DNA from: Polyangiaceae bacterium
Lineage (GTDB): Bacteria > Myxococcota > Polyangia > Polyangiales > Polyangiaceae
Length of the DNA stretch: 6,639 nt
Direction: 5' to 3'
Assembly (NCBI GenBank): GCA_025936205.1
Contig: JAICTU010000492.1
Location: 1 to 6,639 of the forward strand
Below are positions 1 through 5,262 of this stretch, piece after piece. Under the pieces are notes generated by a model. It was not told the DNA's origin. It ran no database searches and saw nothing but the letters and a program-made list of their open reading frames with translations. Numbering within the stretch: the first letter of the stretch is position 1; each line of letters opens with the position of its first letter. The position numbers and the translations under genes are program-made.

Positions 1-1353
1 ACGGTCGTCGACCAGCAGGATGTTGGCGACGTTGGTGGCCTGGTAGCGCGAATCCGGCGAGTCCGCCGCGGGCAGGGCAAAGAACAGTGTGGTGCCCTTG
101 TCGACGGTGCTCTCGGCCCAGATGCGGCCGTCGTGCGCTTCCACGATGCCCTTGCAGATGGTCAGGCCCAGGCCGGTCCCGCGGCGATCGGCGCGCTTCG
201 CCTGCCAGAAGCGATCGAAGATGTGCGGCAGCTGCTGCGCCGGGATGCCCGAGCCGTTGTCCGCGACCCAGATCTTGATCTCATTGTTCTCGCAGCACGC
301 TCCGACCGTGATCGTGCCGCCGGGGCTCGTGAACTTGATGGCGTTTCCGACCAGATTCTCGAGCACCTCCAGGAGGCGCTCTTCGTCCGCCTCGACGGTG
401 GGCAGCGACGGCGATAGATCCGTCGCCGTGATGACGGAGGCGTCCGCCGCTAGACTCTGCTGGGACTCGAGCGCCGACAAAATCAGCGCGGTCGGATCGA
501 GCCGGCGACGATCTACGGAAAAGTGCCCCTCCTCGATGGCGCTGACGTCGAGCAGGTCGCGCAACAAGCGAGTGGCGCGCTGCACGCTGCGCACGATGCG
601 CTCGATGGGCCTGCGCGCGGATTGCTCCGACACCCGTTGCAGGAGCATGTTCGCCGCCATCGAGATCACGTTGAGCGGGTTTTGCAGATCGTGCGCCACG
701 ACGCCGAGCACGTCGTCGCGAGCGCGCACGTCACGCTGCACGGCGTCGTACGCCGCCTGCTTTTTCAAGGCGGCGGCGCAGGGACCTGCCAGCAAGGCGA
801 GCAGCCGCGTCTGCTCCGCTTCCGGTTGCCAGTCGGCGAAGGTCCCGAGATAAATCGCGCCGAGCAACTCCGTGCGGTGCTGCAGCGGCACACACAACAG
901 GCACGCGCGTCGCTGCTCTTTCAGGATTCTGGCGGCGTCGCGCAGTGGAAAGACTTCTCCGCCACGCGCCACGCGGCCTTCGAAAGCCTCATGGATCGAG
1001 AGCGACAGCTGCGGCGCAGCGTCCGCGCTCGCTTGCCAGTGTGCCGGCGCGTCGCCCACGCACGCCTTGGCCACCAGGTCGCCGCCCTCACGCAGCAAGG
1101 CAACGCCCACGTCTGCGCGTGCAACACCCGCGAGCAGCTCGAGCAGCTTCGACAGCAGTTCGTTCGAATCGCTGCTGGTGGCGCTTGCATCCAGCAGGTG
1201 CTCCAGCGCAGCGGCATACTGCTGCGCGCCGCCTTCCTCCAGCAGAGTGCGCAGCTGCGCGCGCGACTGTTCCTCGCCGTCGTCCGCGTGCAGCATTACG
1301 CCGTGCACGCCAGCGCGCGCCTCTTCGAGCGACTGGAGCAGCTCACGTGGCAT
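1..1353 (-). CDS. Hybrid sensor histidine kinase, GAF-HisKA-HATPase-receiver (C-terminus beyond window)
   Basis: Cytoplasmic two-component sensor kinase: it should autophosphorylate on histidine in response to an unknown signal and pass the phosphate to an aspartate. The frame is open for 451 residues from the ATG at 1353 to the left edge, with an in-frame stop upstream at 1390-1392. Residues about 40-190 look like a GAF domain (LLCVPLQHRT then ELLGAIYLGT at 152-171). HisKA follows with the phospho-acceptor His221 in GVVAHDLQNPLN. The HATPase domain has the N box (ENLVGNAIKF, Asn337), G1 box (DNGSGIP from 365), F box (IFDRFW, 378-383) and G2 box (GTGLGLTICKG from 392). A short linker leads to NILLVDDR at 444-451, the first strand and acidic pair of a receiver domain, so the missing part is probably that domain. 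No membrane segment or signal peptide is visible. The start is supported by ACAAGGA just upstream. The signal sensed and the partner are unknown. Assignment to the kinase family is secure. Confidence 0.95.
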   Translation of the reverse strand, partial: MPRELLQSLEEARAGVHGVMLHADDGEEQSRAQLRTLLEEGGAQQYAAALEHLLDASATSSDSNELLSKLLELLAGVARADVGVALLREGGDLVAKACVGDAPAHWQASADAAPQLSLSIHEAFEGRVARGGEVFPLRDAARILKEQRRACLLCVPLQHRTELLGAIYLGTFADWQPEAEQTRLLALLAGPCAAALKKQAAYDAVQRDVRARDDVLGVVAHDLQNPLNVISMAANMLLQRVSEQSARRPIERIVRSVQRATRLLRDLLDVSAIEEGHFSVDRRRLDPTALILSALESQQSLAADASVITATDLSPSLPTVEADEERLLEVLENLVGNAIKFTSPGGTITVGACCENNEIKIWVADNGSGIPAQQLPHIFDRFWQAKRADRRGTGLGLTICKGIVEAHDGRIWAESTVDKGTTLFFALPAADSPDSRYQATNVANILLVDDR

Positions 1354-1362
1354 CGAAACTTT

Positions 1363-1368
1363 CCTTGT
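1363..1368 (-). promoter_or_regulatory. Ribosome binding site of the histidine kinase
   Basis: On the minus strand the sequence reads ACAAGGAAAGTTTCG-ATG. The AAGG core lies about 9 nt before the ATG at 1353, and no other start codon lies between it and the upstream in-frame stop at 1390-1392. This fixes the kinase start. It is the only clear Shine-Dalgarno-like site among the genes in this window. Confidence 0.6.
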
Positions 1369-1652
1369 CGCGCCAGTCCATCCTCGGGTCTACCCTCGTA
1401 CACTAGTTAGAGGCGTATCGCATCACTCAGACCGGACCAGTGCAACAGGTCGGCCCTGTTTCATGCGCTGCTTGCGCTGCGCGAGCCGCGAATCGCGAGG
1501 CAAATTGCCACGCTCGAGGCAGATTTTTGGCGGCGCTCGCGTACGACTTCTCCCGACATCGACTCGCGGAGCGGCAACCATCGTCGCCAGCGATTCACGC
1601 CGCTGTTGCTCTGCAGGTTGCATTGCAGACATCGGCGCGACCACCCTGCCAC

Positions 1653-1722
1653 GCTGGCGAGCCTTGATGTTGCTTCGATGAAACACTTGGTTCGAGAGAG
1701 GCGCGTACATGCGCTCGCCAGC
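1653..1722. repeat. Widely spaced perfect 10-bp inverted repeat
   Basis: GCTGGCGAGC at 1653-1662 is the exact reverse complement of GCTCGCCAGC at 1713-1722, with 50 nt between the arms. It lies mid-way in the non-coding region between the kinase and the AraC-like gene. It could be the closing stem of a structured RNA, two half-sites for a looping regulator, or chance in GC-rich DNA. Nothing in the sequence decides between these. Confidence 0.4.
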
Positions 1723-1740
1723 CCGAGTCGATGGCGTGCA

Positions 1741-1761
1741 CGACCGGGCGCGGCCCGGTCG
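1741..1761. repeat. Perfect 9-bp hairpin with 3-nt loop
   Basis: CGACCGGGC at 1741-1749 pairs perfectly with GCCCGGTCG at 1753-1761 around the loop GCG. No T-tract follows on either strand, so a classical intrinsic terminator is not supported. As DNA it is a compact near-palindrome that could bind a dimeric regulator. It lies about 210 bp upstream of the AraC-like gene and about 390 bp upstream of the kinase start. Confidence 0.45.
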
Positions 1762-1970
1762 GCTCAGGGGCAGAGGCAACTCGCGTATTGAACCCGGGAG
1801 CAGCCGGCAGACGAGCGCCGACGAACTCTGTCGCAATGTTCTCGCAGGCTCCGGCGCACTTCCGACGAGTTCGCGGCTCGCTAAAATTTCGACTGCACCG
1901 ACGAGAAAAAGAAGAAGAAAGGCGTCGTACTAAAGCAACTGTTGACGGACACCGACCGACTCTCCCGGTG

Positions 1971-2531
1971 ATGTCCGACTGTATCGATTTCAAAGAGCCT
2001 GCGAATTCATCATTCTCCCGCTGGGCTCGTCCCAGCGACAGCCTCGACGGGGGACCCCTGGCCCGGCAGCCGATCAGCGATCGGGCGGCCGAGCTCACCC
2101 GCGGTCTGAGGCGTGCCTGGCTGGAAAAGAACCTCGACGTCTATGTCCAGCTGCTGCGCGACCTGGCCCCCGAGTTCGGATACAGCAGTCGTGGTCTGGC
2201 CAGGGCACTGCGCATCACGCCCCGCCATCTCCAGAGGGTCTTCGCCGCCATCCTGGGCCGCGCTCCTCAGGCCTGGCTCAATGAAGAGCGCCTGTTGGCC
2301 GCGCGGCGGATGCTTCAGACCGCTTGCACCGTGAAGGAGGTCGCCTACTCGCTCGGTTTCCACAGCGCCTCGCAGTTGAGCCGGGACTTCAAGAGCCACT
2401 TCGGCGTGGCCCCCTCCACCTTCCTGGTCGCGCAGTATGCCCGGTCCTGCCCGCGAGCACTGCAGGACGTGCGACCCGCGCCGGATGCGCCGCCCCCCTC
2501 ATCCCAGCGCCTTCGGCTGGGGCGCGACTGA
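1971..2531 (+). CDS. Small AraC-family transcriptional regulator (DNA-binding domain only)
   Basis: Predicted DNA-binding transcription factor of 186 residues. The C-terminal part carries the two helix-turn-helix motifs of the AraC/XylS family. The first is at about 71-92 (YSSRGLARALRITPRHLQRV), followed by a helix with LNEERLLAARRML at 103-115. The second is at about 119-152 (TVKEVAYSLGF, then SQLSRDFKSHFGVAPSTF). About 65 residues precede the first motif, too few for the usual AraC sensor or dimerisation domain, and residues 41-68 look helical. The C-terminus beyond 165 is Pro-rich and probably disordered. The frame stays open back to a further ATG at 1731, but that stretch lacks the GC-rich third positions of real coding sequence, so I chose the ATG at 1971; an adjacent in-frame GTG at 1968 is possible. 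No clear ribosome binding site is visible. Targets are unknown. It converges on tal, with 41 nt between the two stops. Confidence 0.85.
   Translation: MSDCIDFKEPANSSFSRWARPSDSLDGGPLARQPISDRAAELTRGLRRAWLEKNLDVYVQLLRDLAPEFGYSSRGLARALRITPRHLQRVFAAILGRAPQAWLNEERLLAARRMLQTACTVKEVAYSLGFHSASQLSRDFKSHFGVAPSTFLVAQYARSCPRALQDVRPAPDAPPPSSQRLRLGRD
2503..2521. other. Possible terminator-like hairpin at the end of the AraC-like gene
   Basis: CCCAGC at 2503-2508 pairs with GCTGGG at 2516-2521 around a 7-nt loop containing TTCG. It lies inside the last codons of the AraC-like gene and about 50 nt past the tal stop on the other strand, where it could slow either polymerase. No T-tract follows on either strand, so a terminator role is only a possibility. 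Confidence 0.2.
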
Positions 2532-2574
2532 GCAGGGCCGCTCAGCAGCAGGGCCGCTCAGCAGCAGGGCGCTC
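2531..2574. repeat. Three-copy 16-bp tandem repeat across convergent gene ends
   Basis: The unit AGCAGCAGGGCCGCTC occurs as a shortened 13-bp copy (2531-2543), a full copy (2544-2559) and a copy lacking one C (2560-2574). The array fills the gap between the AraC-like gene and tal and touches both stop codons: the last base of the AraC-family TGA starts it, and two bases of the tal stop (TGA on the minus strand) end it. It is too short and has no spacers to be a CRISPR. Replication slippage is the simplest origin. Confidence 0.8.
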
Positions 2575-3733
2575 AGGCGTGCGCCGCCGCCACGGGCAGG
2601 CGCCGCTCGATCGCCGCGAGCATCTCCCGGTAGGGCTGCGCAAACTTCTGTATGCCCTCGGTCACCAGCTCATCGGTCACCTGATCCAGGGAGATCCCGA
2701 GCCGCTCCAGCTGGGCCAGCACACGGCGCGCCCCCTCCAGGTCGCTCTCCAGCGAGAGCCGGGGGCGCCCGTGGTCACGGAACGCGTTCAGCGTCTCGGG
2801 AGGCATGGTGTTCACCGTGTCGGCGCCGATGAGCTCTTCCACGTACATCACGTCACGGTAGTCGCGGCTCTTGACGCTGGTGCTCGCCCAGAGCACCCGC
2901 TGGGGCAACGCCCCCTGCGCGCGCAGGGCCTCCCAGCGCGGCCCTGAAAACAAGCGCTTGTAGCTCTGATAGGCTAGCTTGGCGTTGGCAATGGCCACCT
3001 TGCCCCTCAAGCTCTGCAGCGCGGTGCGATCTTCCTGGCCGGAGCTTTCGATCGCTGTGGCGAGTCGCGCGTCGATGGCCGTGTCGATCCGGCTGACAAA
3101 GAAGCTGGCCACGCTCGCCAGCCGGCTCACGTCCTCGCCCCGGGCCACGCGCTGCTCCAGCGCCCGAAGGTAGGTCTCCGCGACCTTCTCGTAGCAGGCG
3201 CGCGCGAACAGGAGCGTGATGTTGACGTTGATGCCCTCGCCGAGCAGGCGCAGGATCGCGGGCAACCCCTCCGGAGTGCCCGGCACCTTGATCATCACGT
3301 TGGGGCGGGCCACGGCGCTCCACAACCTGCGCGCCGCGTCGATGGTCCCATGTGTATCATGGGCGAGATCGGGCGCGACCTCCAGGCTTACATAGCCGTC
3401 GCGGCCGCTCGTGCCGCGGTACACCGGTGAGAGCACGTCGGCGGCGTCGCGGATGTCCCGCACGGCGAGCTTCTCGAAAATGTGTTGAGGGTTGGAGCTC
3501 GATCGTGCCTGCTGCGCGATCGTGCCGGCGTATTCCTCCGAGCCGTCGATGGCCTTCTGAAAGATGGCCGGATTCGAGGTGAGCCCCCCGAGCCGGTCCC
3601 GGGTCACCAACTGGCCGAGCTCGCCGCTGTCGATCAAGCGGCGCGAGATGTAATCGAGCCAGATGGACTGACCATACTGCCTCAGCTGTTCGAGTGGGTT
3701 CTGGGCCTCGGGAGCGGGTGTTTTCGTTTCCAT
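2573..3733 (-). CDS. tal: Transaldolase
   Basis: Cytosolic enzyme of the non-oxidative pentose phosphate pathway. It moves a dihydroxyacetone unit from sedoheptulose 7-phosphate to glyceraldehyde 3-phosphate, giving erythrose 4-phosphate and fructose 6-phosphate. The product is 386 residues with an alpha/beta-barrel pattern. Key motifs are IWLDYISR with Asp27 (acid/base candidate), GLTSNPAIF from 50, SLEV with Glu118, the Schiff-base Lys149 in VMIKVPGTPEGL, NVNITLLFARACYEKV from 169, and LWASTSVK from 281. The length and the GLTSNPAIF/IKVPGT wording fit the longer mycobacterial-type transaldolase (TIGR00876 class), not the roughly 316-residue enterobacterial TalB. I chose the ATG at 3733 because homology begins just after it and GGGTGA precedes it. 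The frame runs further upstream to 3892, but that extension shows no family similarity. The gene is divergent from zwf, its pathway partner, across 137 nt. All key residues that I can check are intact. Confidence 0.95.
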   Translation of the reverse strand: METKTPAPEAQNPLEQLRQYGQSIWLDYISRRLIDSGELGQLVTRDRLGGLTSNPAIFQKAIDGSEEYAGTIAQQARSSSNPQHIFEKLAVRDIRDAADVLSPVYRGTSGRDGYVSLEVAPDLAHDTHGTIDAARRLWSAVARPNVMIKVPGTPEGLPAILRLLGEGINVNITLLFARACYEKVAETYLRALEQRVARGEDVSRLASVASFFVSRIDTAIDARLATAIESSGQEDRTALQSLRGKVAIANAKLAYQSYKRLFSGPRWEALRAQGALPQRVLWASTSVKSRDYRDVMYVEELIGADTVNTMPPETLNAFRDHGRPRLSLESDLEGARRVLAQLERLGISLDQVTDELVTEGIQKFAQPYREMLAAIERRLPVAAAHA

Positions 3734-3870
3734 GATGTCACCCAGTCCAATGCAAACTCTGCACCAAATTTGACTTTTTTCCTTCTCCTCGCACCGACGG
3801 ACGCAATCTGCGACGTGCTGTGCGCATGGTCCGGTGAGTCGGCACTTGCTTCTGTCGGCTTTGACTGCAG
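3734..3870. promoter_or_regulatory. Divergent tal-zwf intergenic region
   Basis: These 137 nt lie between the starts of tal (leftward) and zwf (rightward) and should hold both promoters. They are richer in A and T than the flanking genes near 3760-3785, including a run of six T. TTTGACT occurs twice on the plus strand (3769-3775 and 3860-3866), and TGCA occurs twice 5 nt apart (3751-3763). I cannot match a -35/-10 pair at proper spacing on either strand, so the placement of promoters rests on gene orientation, not on a recognised motif. Confidence 0.5.
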
Positions 3871-5256
3871 ATGCTTCGTCACCCCATGTCACGAGCCAAG
3901 TCTGACGCTCTCGTGCTCTTAGGAGCCAGCGGTGATCTCGCGTTCAAGAAAATATTTCCCGCCCTGTACGCGATGGCCCGCCGCGGGCACCTGCGCGTAC
4001 CGGTCATCGGCGTGGCCAATTCGCCGTGGAGCACGGAGCAACTCCGCGCCCGCGCGCGAGAGAGCATCCAGAAGCAGCCGCGAGTCGAAGCCCCGGCACT
4101 GGAAGAGGTACTGCGGCGCCTCACTTACGTGCAGGGCGAGTACACGGATTCCAACACCTATACCAAGTTGAAGGCGGAGCTGGGCAGCGCCACACAGCCG
4201 CTTCACTATCTGGCGATCCCGCCCAGCCTGTTTGAAACCGTGGTGACGGGACTCGGTCAGTCTTCGTGCGCTGAAAACGCACGGCTCGTGCTGGAGAAGC
4301 CGTTTGGCAGAGACCTCGCTTCCGCGCAGGCGCTCAATCGCACGCTCCACAAGGTCTTCGATGAATCCGCGGTGTTTCGGATCGACCACTACCTGGGCAA
4401 AGAGCCTGTGCAGAACCTGTTGCTGTTTCGCTTTGCCAACACGTTCCTGGAGCCGATCTGGAACCGAAATTACGTCGAGAGCGTTCAGATCACGATGGCA
4501 GAAAGCTTCGGCGTGCAGGGACGGGGACGCTTCTACGAAGAAGCGGGAGCGATCCGTGACGTGGTGCAGAACCACATGTTACAGGTCGTTAGCTTCCTCG
4601 CCATGGAGCCGCCGCTCACGACCTACGCCGATTCCATCCGTGACGAGCAAGTGAAGGTCTTCCGGGCGATCCAACCGCTCAGTCCGCACGATCTGGTGCG
4701 TGGCCAGTTTCGAGGCTACCGCTCGGAGACGGGCGTCTCCGCGGACTCGCAGGTCGAGACCTTCGCAGCGTTGCGCTTGAACATCGAGTCCTGGCGCTGG
4801 GACGGCGTGCCCTTTTTCATCCGCGCGGGCAAATGCTTGCCGGTCACGACCACCGAGGTCATGGTCACACTGCGGCGGCCGCCGCTGCGTGAGCTCGGCA
4901 CGGAGGACGCCAACTATGTCCGCTTCCGGCTCAGCCCCGACGTGACGATCGCGGTCGGGGCGCAGATCAAGAAGCCGGGTGAGCGCATGTTCACGCAGAA
5001 CACCGAGCTCAAAGTCATGCACAATGCGAATGGTGAGGAGCTGGATGCGTACGAGCGCCTGCTCGGTGACGCCATGAAGGGGGATGGCGTATTGTTCGCG
5101 CGCCAGGACGGGGTGGAAGCTGCCTGGGCGATCGTCGAGCCCATCCTCGGCGGTGAAACGCCGGTGCACGAATACGAGCCCGGCACCTGGGGCCCGACGG
5201 CGGCCGCAGCGCTGGTGCGCTCCGTGGGCGGCTGGCACTGCCCGCCTGCTTCGTGA
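3871..5256 (+). CDS. zwf: Glucose-6-phosphate 1-dehydrogenase
   Basis: Cytosolic enzyme that oxidises glucose 6-phosphate to 6-phosphogluconolactone with NADP (or NAD), opening the oxidative pentose phosphate pathway. The product is 461 residues, slightly short for a family that is usually near 480-510. The N-terminal Rossmann fold has [18 protein letters not shown] from 18. LEKPFGRD is at 141-148, the substrate-binding signature RIDHYLGKE at 170-178 includes His173, and the catalytic histidine is probably His235 in [19 protein letters not shown] at 315-324 and the C-terminal [12 protein letters not shown] at 394-405 complete the family pattern. An in-frame stop at 3862-3864 limits the start to ATG 3871 or ATG 3886. 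Neither has a clear ribosome binding site, and 3886 ([16 protein letters not shown]) resembles family N-termini slightly better. It is divergent from tal and convergent with priA, with 6 nt between the stops. Cofactor preference cannot be settled from the sequence. Confidence 0.95.
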   Translation: MLRHPMSRAKSDALVLLGASGDLAFKKIFPALYAMARRGHLRVPVIGVANSPWSTEQLRARARESIQKQPRVEAPALEEVLRRLTYVQGEYTDSNTYTKLKAELGSATQPLHYLAIPPSLFETVVTGLGQSSCAENARLVLEKPFGRDLASAQALNRTLHKVFDESAVFRIDHYLGKEPVQNLLLFRFANTFLEPIWNRNYVESVQITMAESFGVQGRGRFYEEAGAIRDVVQNHMLQVVSFLAMEPPLTTYADSIRDEQVKVFRAIQPLSPHDLVRGQFRGYRSETGVSADSQVETFAALRLNIESWRWDGVPFFIRAGKCLPVTTTEVMVTLRRPPLRELGTEDANYVRFRLSPDVTIAVGAQIKKPGERMFTQNTELKVMHNANGEELDAYERLLGDAMKGDGVLFARQDGVEAAWAIVEPILGGETPVHEYEPGTWGPTAAAALVRSVGGWHCPPAS

Positions 5257-5262
5257 CAGGCG

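Larger units (their letters stand above)
1354..1970. other. Long divergent intergenic region without a credible gene
   Basis: These 617 nt separate the kinase (leftward) from the AraC-like gene (rightward), so both promoters should lie here. Open frames exist on both strands, but their translations are rich in Arg, Ser and Ala, match no family I recognise, and lack the GC-rich third positions seen in the real genes. The right part (about 1880-1925) is locally A-rich, with TAAAAT at 1883-1888 and a purine run before 1923. I cannot pair that TAAAAT with a good -35 element. The region also carries the inverted repeats listed separately. I see no tRNA, no known riboswitch and no terminator with a T-tract. 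Confidence 0.6.

Noticed and set aside
89..1681. Several long plus-strand open frames opposite the sensor kinase
   Set aside because: Their translations are low-complexity (Ser, Arg, Ala rich) and match no family, whereas the minus strand gives a complete set of histidine-kinase motifs over the same bases. They are GC-driven antisense frames.
1731..1970. An 80-residue N-terminal extension of the AraC-like protein
   Set aside because: Third codon positions are not GC-rich here as they are further downstream, the residues are biased toward Arg and Glu from a purine run, and no AraC sensor fold is visible.
1942..1971. A TTG-initiated 9-codon leader peptide whose TGA overlaps the AraC-family ATG
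   Set aside because: The nearest Shine-Dalgarno-like sequence is about 20 nt away, too far, and a frame this short arises easily by chance.
1423..2098. Minus-strand frames of 137 and 167 codons in the non-coding gap
   Set aside because: No recognisable domain, Arg/Ser/Pro-rich translation, no ribosome binding site, and the larger one runs into the AraC-like gene on the other strand.
2531..2574. CRISPR-like repeats
   Set aside because: The units are directly adjacent with no spacers, only three copies exist, and no cas gene is present.
3734..3892. A 53-residue N-terminal extension of transaldolase
   Set aside because: It has no similarity to the family, is Cys- and Lys-rich, and would overlap the start of zwf. 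Transaldolase homology begins right after the ATG at 3733.
3919..5238. Minus-strand frames of 218 and 219 codons inside zwf
   Set aside because: They lie opposite a fully conserved glucose-6-phosphate dehydrogenase and show no protein family features.
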